Positions 21,187 to 32,680 of a stretch of DNA of 64,000 bases are shown here, in pieces (positions within the stretch are counted from its first letter, which is position 1; the number at the start of each line of letters is the position of its first letter). The notes under the pieces were generated by a model. That model had not been told where the DNA came from. It worked only from the letters and a program-made list of their open reading frames with translations, and searched no databases. Source of the DNA: Sorghum bicolor (Eukaryota > Streptophyta > Magnoliopsida > Poales > Poaceae); the NCBI RefSeq assembly GCF_000003195.3, contig NC_012877.2, positions 16,113,344 through 16,177,343 of the forward strand, given 5' to 3'. The translations under genes and the position numbers were made by a program.

Positions 21187-24160
21187 CAGGCCTAGACATT
21201 TCAACTGCTGATGATGGTAGGCTTTTCAACAGGAAGTCTGATTACAAAGTAGACACCCGTAACATTGGTGGTTGGACAGAATATATTCAAAAGTATCGGC
21301 AAACCGGATCGATCGGCCAGAGAGAGCATGTCATCTTCTTGAACATGTGGCTTGATAAATTCATCTTTTTTGGCCGATCGGTAGGACCGACTTATGTCTA
21401 CCTTGCAGCTGCCGAGCAACTGGCCAATGGCTTCCGATTTCCTGTTAGTCGATACCTTCTGAGTTCTGCCTACCATCTCCTCCATCAAGTGACCGAGAAA
21501 CTTCTGCTGGGTGAACCCATCGGCAATTTCGGAGGCCCATGGTGGTTCATTAATATGTGGCTAAATTCCCATATGCACAAGCTCCTGCAGTGGGACTTCT
21601 TTGCACAGCAGTTTCCACGAGACATCGCCGAAGATCATGAGTTGGCAAAAGATGAATTGGCAACCCGCTCGCCCCTCAACTTTGGCGAGTCTATCGTAGT
21701 CCTCCCTAGGACTGATGCAAACGAGAACCAGATCGGCAAATTCTTCCAGACTCTCTACAATGGTCTTTCTTGAGATCATCGGGCTTGGATGCCTTACATT
21801 GATGAGGAATCTTGATTCCCTCTCCTCTTTCACCCTGACGACGACGCGCTGAACAAAGATGATGACTTGATGATGGCCATCATCACTCCCAGGGCGATCC
21901 CGGTAAACACACTCGGCAGTGGGAAGAACACCAACGCCACTTATGAGTTCTATAATCCATCGGCACTATCCCATTAGTTAGCCTTTGGTCAGCTGCCGAT
22001 TAAACTTTGTTACGCTGATGTGATTAAACCAAGGGAGACGATCACCAGCGGCCTCGACTGGATCAGAGTAGCTCAACTTCCACCAGACGCCGATACAACA
22101 GACATTGATCTATCGACCTGGGTTCTAGCTTCTTTCATCACCGAATCCTATAAGTTATGGTGGCAAGAATGGAAAGAATAGCTATTCACATCATTGGCTC
22201 ATGTATACCGGAATATGATCGACCCTGAGCACGAAATCCTCGATGACGTAGTAAGTCTCCTTCTGATACTCAATTCTTTCTTTACTTCTAACTTCATCGG
22301 CAACATACTCTTTTATTTTAATAGGTTGATGACCCAGCACCATTGGTGAGCTAGAGTGGGCGGCCGTTTGACCTTCAACCAGTATCCCCAGTTTCCTTGA
22401 TCGGCCACGATACCCCCAGTCTAGCAGCTCTGATGCACCGAGGAGCTCGTTTCAAGAAAATGACCACCAAACGCTCAAAGGCTACTCCATCGGTCGCTGC
22501 TGCCACCTTAGCGCAAGCTTTTAAGGTAAAAACCCTTAATTGTTCTCATTATATTGATTCCAGCCTATACTTATACTTTCCTTTCAGGGTATATCGACCA
22601 CAACTAGAACATCATCGGTAACTTCGCTCTGCACTAAATACTTTATTCTTAATGAATTTTAGAAGTATTTTCCTGCCTTTATACCCAATTCACAAAACTT
22701 TTGTTCGTCTTGTAGCAGCAAACCAGTGCATTGGCAAGGGTCCACGATGTTCAATCATCGGGTACAGATGCCCCCAGTCAACAACAAGGAAAGCTAAACC
22801 CAAGAGGAAAGCTCCAACAAGCACCAAGACTGAGCCGACATGGCAGAAAGCAGCACCGTCTTCTCCACCTCATCCAGCACCCCAAGGTCAAGCTGAACCG
22901 GGCGATGCACCTAAACAAACAATTGATCCGTCTGACCAAGGCACGTCATCGACCGTCGTTCTTTAGCAAATGACTATTGCTTCTTCTCAAGGTGAAGTGC
23001 TTATCATCCATTGGATCATTGCCGATGAACTTCATAAAGAGATCATAATTCTTAGTGCTTAACTAATTTTGCAGCTGAAGACATCCCATCGGCAGATCCA
23101 GCCGAGCAAGGCACGATCCAAGTCACATCTCCAAGCCAAATACAAGAGATCGCTTTGAAACAAGTAATTCCATCTGATCTGTCCGATTTTGCACTATCCA
23201 TATTTAATCCTGACTAACTTGTTTTCCTCTCTATTTTAGGAACAAGACTCTCCTGATAGTCTATTTTCTTTTGCCATCAACATCTTGGATGATGAAGGAG
23301 AAGAAGCAAGCTCCTCTTTGGCACTTGGAATTGCATCAGTGGAAATCAAATCCAAGTTGGAAGATCTATTGGGTCTACTGTAGCAAGACATAGCTCAACT
23401 GGTGGATGATTCTGACCGTACCAAAGCTATCTTCAAAACTCTTCGTGGCTAGATTCCTGCCGATGTTGAAGAAGTGCTCTTCGAAGTTGCCCATCTAGAG
23501 AGCCACCAGATTCAGTACCAAAAAGCCATTCAACGCCTTGCCGATAGAGCTGCTCAAGCCCAACTCAAAGAGGAAATGTTGCAGGTAAAGCACGTTGCCG
23601 ATGAGAAGCACAAGAGCATCGGTACTTTGCAATCTTCAAACACTGAACTAAAGCAAAAGATCTCTGACCTATCGGCAAAAAGAGAAGCTCTGCTTGCTGA
23701 ACTCAAACAGGTTGAAGAAGCGCTAACCCAAGCCAAGCAAGAAGAAAGCCAACTGCCCGATATGCTCAAGGATCTTCAGCAAGAAAGGGATGCCCAAGCC
23801 CGCAAGGCCCTGCAGATGAAGAAGAAACTCAAGCCGGTAGAAGGCTCGGCCGATGAAGATACCCAAGAAATAGAGGAAGCCAACCAGATTCGCCTGCGTG
23901 CGATATCGGCTATCCATACTCTACTGAATTTGTAAATTTTTTCATTGGCAATATGTCGCACCAACTCTCTTATGAACACCAGTATTTTGTCTAGCCAATA
24001 GGATTGTTATCGGCACTTAAACTTTTTATGCATCGACCCAGATACTAGGGTAGTACCTTTTTAAATACTTTCCATTTAATGCTCTGGGAAATTCAACCCC
24101 TTTGAGGGTCTCTAGGATGTATGGATTGCCAGGAGCAGATCAACTTATCCGATAGGGACC

Positions 24161-24502
24161 TTACCAATTAGGAGACCATTTTCCAAATTTCAAACTTTTA
24201 GCCCCAATCGGCATAATTAATTTCCAAACTAAATCTCCATCAGCAAACTCCTTAGCTTTTACCCTTTTATCATACCATCTAGCTACTCTCTTCTTATTCT
24301 CTTCAATGTTAACCAAAGCTTTCAACCGATGCCCTGCCAAACCTTCCAACTCATCTTTCATAAGAGTAATATAATCATCAGTAGTTAATTGATCCTGAGA
24401 GAATATCCACCTAGAGCCAGTTTTAATTTCCCAAGGTAATACCGCATCATGTCCATACACTAACTGACAAGGCGATACTTTAGTTGCACCATGACCCGCC
24501 AT
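24161..24502 (-). pseudogene. Integrase C-terminal fragment of outer gypsy
   Basis: The minus-strand frame shows SPCQLVYGHDAVLPWEI, the segment that follows the integrase core in Ty3 elements, and then KRVARWYDKRVKAKEFADGD of the C-terminal domain. It is separated by about 130 bp of damaged sequence from the core at 24630. Integrase joins element DNA to the chromosome; this copy is broken. Confidence 0.85.
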
Positions 24503-24629
24503 CTGATACGACCATAGGGCTTAATTTAATACCATATGCCATTGTTTAGGATTTTCTTCAATCTTTCGCTTGATGTGTTTAATGATTCCCTTATTAGAAG
24601 CTTCGGCCTGCCCATTAGCTTGAGCGTAA

Positions 24630-25640
24630 TTAATAAGGAGAAGAATTCAACACTTTAATTCCCATACCGATTGCAAATTCATCAAACTCCCCTAATGTAA
24701 ACATAGTACCCTGATTGGTAGTAATAGTTTGAGGAATACCAAATCGGTAAAAAATATGATCCTTTATAAAATCAATCATGTTGGCCGATGTCACTTTTTT
24801 CAAAGGAATAGCTTCAACCCATTTAATGAAATAATCAGTGGCAACAAGAATAAACTTATGTCCTTTACTTGATGGCAGATAAATCTGACCGATAAGATTA
24901 ATAGCCCATCCCCAGAACAGCCAAGGTTTGATAATAGGATTCATAGCCGATGTGGGTGCCCTTTGAATATTGCCAAACTTTTGACACCCTTGACACCCTT
25001 TGAAATATTTGAAACAATCTTCAAGAATAGTCGGCAAATAATATCCATTTCTTCTACTCACCCATTTCATTTTAAAAGCCAATTGGTGTGCTCCACATAC
25101 CCCCTCATGAATTTCACACATCAAACTTTTTGATTCATCATCACCAAGACATCTGAGTAAAACTCCATCCACAGTACGATAATACAGCCCATCATCAAGG
25201 AGTACATACTTGGTGGCTTGAAATCTAACGCGTCTCTCAACTTTCTTAGATAGGTGTTTTAAGTAATCAATGATTTCCATTCTCCAATCATCGGCACCGA
25301 TTGCCGATGAAAACACCTCCAGGATAGGCTGATATCCCGAAGCGTGTTGAGCCAACCGATTGGCTTCTTCATTATGTAATCGGAGAATATGTTCCAGACG
25401 GAAATCCTTAAACTCCTTCAACAATTGCAAACATCTCTCATAATATGATATTAAAACTTCACTTCGGCATTCATAAACTTCAACCAATTGATTTATAACA
25501 AGCATAGAATCACCAAAGATTTCAACAACATCAGCACAAATTTCTCTCAGTAACTCTAATCCTTTCACCAGAGCTTGGTACTCAGCCTGATTGTTTGTTG
25601 ACGTGCCATCTTGTCCAGAGAACTTAGTAAAATCTGGCAC
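24630..25640 (-). pseudogene. gag remnant fused to RNase H and integrase (PR-RT deleted)
   Basis: The frame opens with the gag block VPDFTKFSGQDGTST and passes without a break into RNase H at NNQAEYQALVKGLELL. It then continues with GDSMLVINQL and ANRLAQHASG, the integrase zinc region (HEGVCGAHQ...CQGCQKFG), and the core starting WAINLIGQ, with ITTNQGTMF in place of the usual Asp. Everything between mid-gag and the RNase H active-site region, several kb in a normal element, is missing. The first RNase H Asp and the second integrase Asp are lost, so no activity is expected. The upstream stop TGA lies near 25647. Confidence 0.88.
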
Positions 25641-26918
25641 TTTGTATCAATTTTGAAGAGGGATTAGATCATACACAGGAGGATATGGTGTCCGATAAGA
25701 GTAAGTATTGACTTTAGTTTTTATCCCAAATTGATCTCTCATAACCTCTTCTATCTTATCAGCCCAATAAGCATCAGCATCCTGCCGATGTGCTGGTTGA
25801 ACTTCTGGCATCTGTTGATATGCTTCCACGTGTCTCGGGGGTACACGATCTCCAGCAAACATCATGTTGGCCATTGCTTGTAGGCCACCATTCTGCTGAG
25901 TAAGATTCATCGGTTGAACTGCCGGTGCCTGATTCTGAAAGCCAGCCTGCATATGACCCTGTTGGATCCCTGCAAGCTGATGGTTCTGCTGCACTGTATG
26001 TGGGAAGACCAACTGTCCTGTCCAACCATTATTGGTGTTCATCGGCACAAGACTTGCCGATGGCTGGTAATTAGTTGTCATTGCTGGATTGGCATAGCCT
26101 GTTTGAGACATAAACCTCTATTGTGTAAGCAATGGATTTGTTGATGAGCTTGCATTAGGTGTCTGGAACGTTGGCATCTGAAAATTCCCAGCAATAGGCC
26201 TTACAATAGTTGTCGTGGAATACTAAGGCACTTGAGTCATCGGCGAGACTAGAGGCGCCGATGGCATAGGAGCCTTCCCTGCTATGTCAAACATTTGATA
26301 CGATCTAGAATTATTTGCTAAAAATTCCAGAGGCATACCATATCCCCACCGATTGGGAGCAACCTGACAATTCTAAAAGACAGATCCTGACATAGCCGAT
26401 GCCAATAGATCTGTGTTGAGCTGGACCCATCCCCTGAAGTCATTGGATCAGATCTCATTGGTGTAGATTGCTCATTAGCCAATCCCACAGTACTTGGAGG
26501 AGAAGTAACTTCTGTACCCGCAATGGCTGAAGGAGCTGATGGAGCTACAACCGATGATAATCTTGGCTGATGATAGGCTAGGCCAGCATAAAGTGGTGGT
26601 GCCTGTCCTTCTTTAAAAGTTAGATCACAACATTGTAAATGGTGTTGGACAACACATTGGAGTGATTAATCAAAGCATGATTAATTGCAGAATTAACCAT
26701 GTCTTGCAGTTTACCAGGATTGCGATCAAAGGTAACTTGCCGAGGCAACGGTAGATCTTGTTTCTGTATAAATTTCCCGCTATTGTTTAAGCTGAAGGAT
26801 TTCAAACAGAGCTACTTGTATTCCTCCATAGCCCACTCGATGGCTTGATTCTATTCCTCCCTGAGATCGGCTTCTGTCACGCTGATGACGTTCCCGTGTC
26901 GAGTTCAGAAGTAGCCAT
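25641..26918 (-). pseudogene. gag N-terminal region of outer gypsy
   Basis: ATG at 26918 (MATSELDTGTSS) begins gag just after the primer-binding site; the frame shifts soon after. Later pieces include RQVTFDRNPGKLQDMVNSAI (26620-26805) and a Gln/Asn/Pro-rich stretch with ADKIEEVMRDQFGIK (25647-26111) that leads into the block VPDFTKF. Several TAG/TGA stops and at least one indel break it. Confidence 0.7.
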
Positions 26919-26940
26919 GCTGATCTTCGTTGATTTGTCC

Positions 26941-26954
26941 CACCAGGCGTGCCA
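26941..26954 (-). other. Primer-binding site of outer gypsy element
   Basis: The reverse complement reads TGGCACGCCTGGTG and lies seven bases inside the right LTR border at 26962. A match to a tRNA 3' end of the TGGCRCGCC type is usual for this clade. It fixes the element's orientation as minus. Confidence 0.7.
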
Positions 26955-26961
26955 AAAGATC

Positions 26962-27736
26962 TGTTGATGCAAAAATAGATCTGCAAACACAAAGGGCTAA
27001 TATCCAATCTTGATGTCAAGGCGTGCCAATCGATTTGACCTATTGATCGACAAAGGTGATAACTTCAATACTTTGGTCCCGACAACAACGATACGCCCGG
27101 ATGTCACGGCCAAGAGGTACTCACGCAGAACTCGAGAATCACCGAGTGTAACCCATCGAATCCTTGAGAACTCGTAAAGAGAAAATTAAGCAAATTGACA
27201 AAGTCGTCGAAAAGTATATGTAAAAATAGGTGTAGATTTGTGCTTGATATTGATTGATCCTTTATTACATTGTTGCTGGGTCTATATTTATACCCTAGCC
27301 CCAAGAGTTACAATCGAATACAACTAAGATTCTACTAAGGTAAACAAGACTCTTACATATAAGGTATATTCGAATAACTATAGAAAAAGAAACAATAACT
27401 GCCTATTCCTATGCCCCCCTACTTATGATAAAGTCTTCATCGGCTTCTGCTTCAAGCCGTCATCGGCTTCTACCCCATCGGCACATATATGCCTCTCTAG
27501 CAGCAGTTTTCACGCCCTCCTCCATCGGCATCGGCAACCATGAGTCTTATCGGCAACATCCAGTAGATGTCATTTTCAACCTTGGGCCAACCGAGTCCTT
27601 CCACTAACCATCACCTGTCATTGGCACCATCTGTATCGGCTATCGACATTCTCTGTCAATCTGGCACAACAACCGCCCTACTACCGATCAGTTCTCCTTA
27701 ATCATCTTGACTCATACCTAAAAAACGGTGTCAACA
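26962..27736 (-). repeat. Right (5') LTR of outer gypsy element
   Basis: A 775-bp repeat from TGTTGATGC to GTGTCAACA. Its right 410 bp match the left LTR remnant. The next bases, GTCTC (27737-27741), are the expected target duplication, but the partner is outside the window. Confidence 0.88.
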
Positions 27737-28812
27737 GTCTCCATTAATGAAAACAGAAAAATCCAAACCTGGCTAGAAACCGGGCCTGAGCCTAGATCTA
27801 GGCCGCTTCCAGCAGCACACCGTCGCGCTATCGATCTGCACCATGCTTGATCCGCTGCCGACAACCGTAGATCAAAGCCCCACTGACGCCATGCCGCTGG
27901 ATCCATCACTTGAGGGCTCCTGTTTGTTGAATCTGTGCACCTTCTAGTCAGATCTGCCGCAAATTGAGATGCCACCTCATCCCTCCACTAGATGTGCGAG
28001 AGAGGGAGGGCGAGGGACGGATCCGTGATGAGGAGAGAAATATGAGGACATACCTCCTACTTTTCCCACCAACTGAACATGGATTTGGCTAACCTTCACC
28101 CGGATCTGGTCGACCTCAACCTCCTCGCTGGGCCTTCCCTGCCTTCACCCCTCTGCTCCCCCATCGTACATGTCGCCGCCGGCCAGGGGTGTGCAGCTCG
28201 CCACCATGTAGTGCCCGAGTGTGAATCCTCCTCATGCGAACAGAGGGGAGAGAGAGAGAGGAGACAGAGAGGCAAGAGAGAGAGAGAGAGCTGGCACCTA
28301 GAGGAGATGGAGAGGGAGGAGAGGGAGCCGGTGGATGGTCCTTCCATCGTGTGGGGGATGGGGAGTCGTTCGCCAAGAGGAGTGGGAGGTTTAGAGAGGC
28401 GGCTGAGTGAGTTCGGGCTTTGGAGAAAATGAGTGACCTGAAACCCTAATGCTATGTATATATATAGTCCTCATAGAGAGCAAACAGGCTACACACTGGA
28501 CCTTGACTATATTAAGAGGGGTGGGCTATATAGTTGCCCGTCTCTAGAAATCAATTTATGGAGGCATTTGTCTTAATACGTCTGCCTCTGAAATTAGACA
28601 ATTTTTGGAGGTGATTGTGTTAAGTCAACCGCCTCCCTGTAAATCGATTTTTAGAGGCAGATATTTTTTTGACTGCCTCCATAAATTGATTTTACCAGGC
28701 GGCTAATTGTGACCGCCTCCATTAATCATCTAGTATTTTTGAAGGTTTGGATTTTGTGACTGCCTCGGTTAATGATTGGGCACCATCTTGCAAAATCATT
28801 TGTGTAGTAGTG
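27737..28812. mobile_element. Right terminal part of a CACTA element (family 1)
   Basis: The stretch ends TGTGTAGTAGTG, the inverse of a CACTACTACA terminus. Its last 330 bp carry repeated GCCTCCATTAA/GGAGGC-type motifs (28540-28760), as expected of subterminal transposase-binding repeats. Farther in there is GC-rich leader-like sequence and a GA-rich stretch (28246-28292), with no gene. The outer gypsy appears inserted in it at 27736, so the left part is beyond the window. Confidence 0.6.
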
Positions 28813-29186
28813 CACCACACCGGTGGTGTCCCTTTCCCACCTAACGCACTTACTCAAGCGGCGGCGGGTCCAAGTAGCAACAACCGGAGATCTAGGATGG
28901 TGGTGGGGAAGCATCCTGGATCTAGGGTAGCGTGGCGGTGCCCCCTTTGATGCTAGCCAGCTGGAGATCTGGGGCAGCGTGGATCTAGGGCAACGAGGTG
29001 TAGCCCTGCTCGAGGCTGGCCACAGCGAGGTGGAGCTACCGCACGGCCACTGTGTTGAGCTGGCTCCAGTCATCTCACTGCATGGGGGTGGTGGTGGGAC
29101 CCACTATGTGGAGACGCAAAGAGATGGAGGGAGGACGATTATTTGAGTTCCGTGATGCCTCTAACCCAAAATGGGTCCTGGGCACT

Positions 29187-29354
29187 CAGGGGCGAAGCCA
29201 CGTTGGCTTTCCCTGGTGCACGAGCACAGTGGTAAAATAATAGTTTGCTAATACGTGCCTTAAATTTTCTATGTATTTTCTTTTAAATTTTATACATTCC
29301 TTTATGTTTGATAGAGTGTGCACCAGGGTTAGTTTTGAGATGGCTTCGCCCCTG
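29187..29354. mobile_element. hAT-like MITE, copy 1 (168 bp)
   Basis: Terminal inverted repeats CAGGGGCGAAGCCA and its inverse TGGCTTCGCCCCTG bound an AT-rich core with no ORF. Flanking 8-bp direct repeats TGGGCACT (29179-29186) and TGGGTACT (29355-29362) match at seven of eight bases, the duplication length of the hAT superfamily. Confidence 0.88.
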
Positions 29355-29498
29355 TGGGTACTACTACATCACTACGACATGTTGGGGCATTAGCACCGGT
29401 CGGGAAGGGCCTCTTGCCCCGGTTCCCGAGCCGGTGCTGCCCTTCCGAGACTAAAGGCCCACCCTTTAGTCCCGGTCCGGGTTACTGGGGCTAAAGCC

Positions 29499-29589
29499 CC
29501 CGGTTGGTAATACCAACTGGTGTTAAAGGGTCCTACCAGGGTTGCCACGTTGCAGGACCCTTTAACACCGGTTGGTATTACCAACCGGT
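29499..29589. repeat. Near-perfect hairpin in CACTA subterminal region
   Basis: Arms at about 29502-29534 and 29554-29586 are inverse copies (GGTTGGTAATACCAAC... and its complement) with one mismatch and a loop of about 19 bases. The twin is at about 39148-39238. Such hairpins could feed small RNAs, but no expression evidence is available here. Confidence 0.8.
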
Positions 29590-29883
29590 ATTAAAGGGTT
29601 TCTTTTTTTTGGTTCACTTCTTCGGTTCTGTTTATTGTTTTTATATAACAATAATAGGTTTTTCAATACATATTTTTTGCTGATACAATAATATATTTAT
29701 ATTACATGCATATTAAGCATATATAAATGAAAATTATAGGCTTAGCTTTATAATTAAGCATTGCCTATAATAAAATGAATAGGCCACATGAAAAATTAAA
29801 TAGATATGTAAAAAGCTTTATATATAGTTTTATAAGTACAAAATTCGTAACACATATATACATAGAGTTTTTTCTCCCAGTGT

Positions 29884-31025
29884 CTAAAACCGATACAAAT
29901 GATCATCGTTGTTTGGAATAAGAGTTTCGTTACCGTTGAAGTAAAACTCGCCATTTGGATTGATCACTTGCTCACGGAGAAATCCTACTATCGTCTCTTG
30001 GATAACTTTGATTCGTTCTTTTTGCATGACCTTTTCCCTCAACCATTCCATCTTTAATTTGAAATAAATAAAAAGGTATTAGTTATCTAAGTTATTCAAT
30101 ATAATTCAGGAGATAATGAAAAGAGACATGTAACGTACTCTGAGCGTCTCTATGGGTGTTTGATTGACTTGTGCCATCATGAATTTGCACACATAATATG
30201 CACATAGGTTGTTCCCCCCTTCTTGTCTTAAACACCACTGTACGATATATATATATATAATATTCACGACCATGACAATAAGAAGGCTAAAAGTTAGCGA
30301 AAGTTTGCTAGCTAGTAAAACTTACTTGTGGATGAATTATGTTAAGCGGCGCTTTACATCTACTGAGATGTTCACGGTCAATAAATCTTTCCCAAACCCT
30401 ACACACAACCATTGTGGATCGTGAACTAATAATTACACAGTCATATTTTGATATTCTTCTAGCTGAGATCGACATTACGTACCTTTGAATAATGTTTACC
30501 ATTTGTTGATAATTTTCTTGTGGTTTTCTCATTGAGTCAAAGATTATCAACCGGTTCCTAGGAATTTCAATGACCATGAGTATCCAGTGAAAGTTGTTTA
30601 CAACATATATATAGTCAGGCCTATATATAACTATATAAAACTTGTCTCGAGTAATAATAAGTAAAATAAAATATGCATGCACTTAATAACTTTATAACTC
30701 ACTCGAAGTTGAAGGGGAAGAGTATTTTTTGTTTTTGTTTTTGGTTCACAAAGAACCTCATAAGATTGGTGCAGACTTCTATCTCATGAGATGATGTCCA
30801 CACTACCTGCGGAGCCTTGAAAACAATATAAGGGTCAACGAACCCAATACTATTGTTATTTCTGATTCTGAGCTCTCTCATTTGGTGCCTGAATATATAC
30901 ATACAAATCCTAAGTGAGTAAGGATTATATACATGTAAATAAAGAAGTAGAAGTTTAATAAAAAGAAAGAAATACTTACAGACAAAAGCAGTTGACAAGA
31001 GATTTGTCGAGAGCATCGCGGTGAC
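29884..31025 (-). pseudogene. Ulp1-type protease, C-terminal exons (duplicate copy)
   Basis: Minus-strand exons match those at 39533-40680. They comprise the last exon (29884-30051, MEWLREKVMQKERIK...), the Cys-box exon (30139-30237, GGNNLCAYYV), the His/Asp exon (FHWILMVIEI, LIIFDSMRK) and an upstream exon (APQVVWTSSHEIEVC). Because its 5' part is separated by the inserted element and has no promoter, this duplicate should be inert. Confidence 0.85.
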
Positions 31026-32680
31026 TGTTGGGTATTCTTAACATCATTACCAAAAGTAGACTAAGTTCTCTAAATCTAGTAACGGTGCCAAAAATGCCAA
31101 ACCTATCTCTCACACCACTTAAGCCAAGTTGTCATCCCCAGCATGACATGAGAGACGCGGTATTGAAATATGCAATTGCTCTTCTAAATAAATAATGAAT
31201 GGGATCTGCAAGCGCACAGATTAATACCGATGTAGCATTTTAACCGGGAAGTATTCCAGGTATCGTTATTTATATTTTTACCACTGGGAAGGGATTAGCA
31301 ATCATCACTATTGATTACAGAATAGAATATGAGATTGAGCATCTATCATTGCATGTATAATTGAGAACATTATATCTAACTCTTCATACAGGGATAAGTG
31401 TCACATAAAAGATATATGAAATAACGTATAGTGACAAGGATAACTAATCTGATCTAGCCACATAATAAATATGATAAGCACCTCAATTAGATACTCTAGA
31501 AAGTCATTAGCATGGTATTAGAACGAACTACAAGAATATTCCCTAAGTTATTCTCAACTATATAGTCTAGCATTATCATAATTAGTGCAAGCATACTTAG
31601 CAATCATTGCGAGACAAGACTACGCCCATGCATAGTGATATTAGCAAGGTAAATGAGAAACATAGCAATCACTCCCTTGTAATAATATTGCTCTGCCAGC
31701 CCAATACACGAGAGGAGGACTATATAAGAATCAATGAAGCTGTCACTATCACGAACTACCCCACGATCTGGCATATTGGGTACAATCGCAGATAAATACG
31801 GTATAAGCACCACGTCTACACAATATCTATCATTTACCCATGGATCCGATGGATAAACGCTATACGAACCTAAGCATGTATATAGATCCAATCTAACTAA
31901 GCCAAGTACATAACTATGATAAACTAAGAACAATATAGTCTTGAATATAAGCAAATAGAGCAAAGTCATAAGCAATATATTGAAGTAGAACAAAGTCATA
32001 TTCATAATATTGAAGAACAAAGATAATTAGAAAGTAATTAGAAGCACAATTAGAGAATTACCAAAAATCCTCTTGACAGATCCGGAAACCAATCGAAGAT
32101 TGACTCCTTCTAGTTCTAATCCTATGTAGCTATGCTAATCTAGATATCTAATTGATGTGGTGGCTCTAATCTTGATCAGAGGCTTCTTCTCCCTTGAGGA
32201 ACAATGAATTAGGGTTGAGAGGCTCTCTCCTCAAGGGGCCAGGGGGTCTGGTTTTATAGTCCCTTCAAGTGAATATGGGCCATTGGATCAAACTGACATA
32301 GATTGTATGGTTTAGATTCATCCTTTAGGTCGGTGGAGATCTCCCGCAAAGCAGAGTCCTGATTGGACTCCCAGAGGGGGCGGGCGCCCAGGGCAGGAGG
32401 GCGGGCGCCCTGCCTCTGGCCCCGTTTCGCCTCCGCTTCGGTCTCGTGGCTTCTGGAGTCTTCTAGATGTAAGATAATTGCGCGGCACGTTAATATCTCT
32501 ATGTAATCCCGACGTGTGGGCCTTTCTTCCGTATTTCCTGATAACCCCCTGCAGAAATAGACAAACACCAAAACTCGTGGAATTCTGTCACATAAAACCC
32601 TAAGTCTGGATGTTGATTTCATTTGGATCCTTTTCTTTGTTTATTTGATAATTAAATTTGATACTTAAGGACCGTCAACA
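31026..32680 (-). repeat. Athila-like LTR, copy A (left, 1,655 bp)
   Basis: TGTTGGGTATTC to GGACCGTCAACA. Full length, the same size as the solo LTR at 40681-42335. Contains two CGGGCGCCC-type GC blocks near 32385-32410. Predicted ORFs inside it recur in all copies but match no protein and are treated as noise. Confidence 0.92.

Larger units (their letters stand above)
7222..23935 (+). pseudogene. Plant-mobile-domain antisense gene in outer gypsy, split by two insertions
   Basis: This gene runs opposite to its host element. Exon 1 (7222-7248) begins ATGGCCATCAACTTC and ends at a GT donor; exon 2 starts at 7359 after an AG acceptor. Exon 2 is cut by the solo LTR after 7600, resumes at 9044-9203, is cut by the 12-kb element, and resumes at 21192. 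Joined across the insertions the frame is kept and shows the aminotransferase-like plant mobile domain: WKDWFLRV, YFWSDTFNAFMFGHGP, SLADVLMLTG, GGWTEYI, FLNMWLDKFIF. Later exons end with a Lys/Glu/Gln-rich coiled coil (23474-23935). Two TAG stops lie in exon 2 before 7600, and others occur after 21770. Extra antisense genes of this type are known in Tat-clade elements; their role is unknown. Confidence 0.8.
6205..27736 (-). mobile_element. Outer Tat-type Ty3/gypsy element, minus strand, interrupted
   Basis: The left LTR remnant (6205-6615) and the right LTR (26962-27736) match closely over about 410 bp and share the end GTGTCAACA or ATGTCAACA. Read on the minus strand, the right LTR is followed by a primer-binding sequence TGGCACGCCTGGTG (revcomp of 26941-26954) and gag. 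The left LTR is preceded by a purine-rich tract TTGGAGGGCATG (revcomp of 6616-6627). The order gag, RNase H, integrase and an opposite-strand extra gene before the 3' LTR fits the Tat clade. Protease and reverse transcriptase are deleted. Insertions: copia in the left LTR, a solo LTR at 7601-9038 and a full element at 9204-21186. Confidence 0.85.
29370..31025. mobile_element. Duplicated left end of the CACTA element
   Basis: It starts CACTACGACA after a CAT trinucleotide and carries subterminal CCGGTGCT/TTTAGTCCCGG repeats. It then holds the 3' exons of the Ulp1-type gene, up to the point where the Athila-like LTR is inserted (GTGAC at 31021-31025). It is the twin of 39019-40680. Confidence 0.9.

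Noticed and set aside
30308..31016. Treating the Ulp1 exons at 30-31 kb as an independent gene
   Set aside because: Flanks, TSD and sequence show they are a copy made by the 9.6-kb tandem duplication.
31604..32020. 138-aa hydrophobic ORF inside the LTR, conserved in several copies
   Set aside because: It is conserved only because the LTR copies are alike. Copy D carries changes and a different end, and no domain is recognisable; I leave it as LTR sequence.
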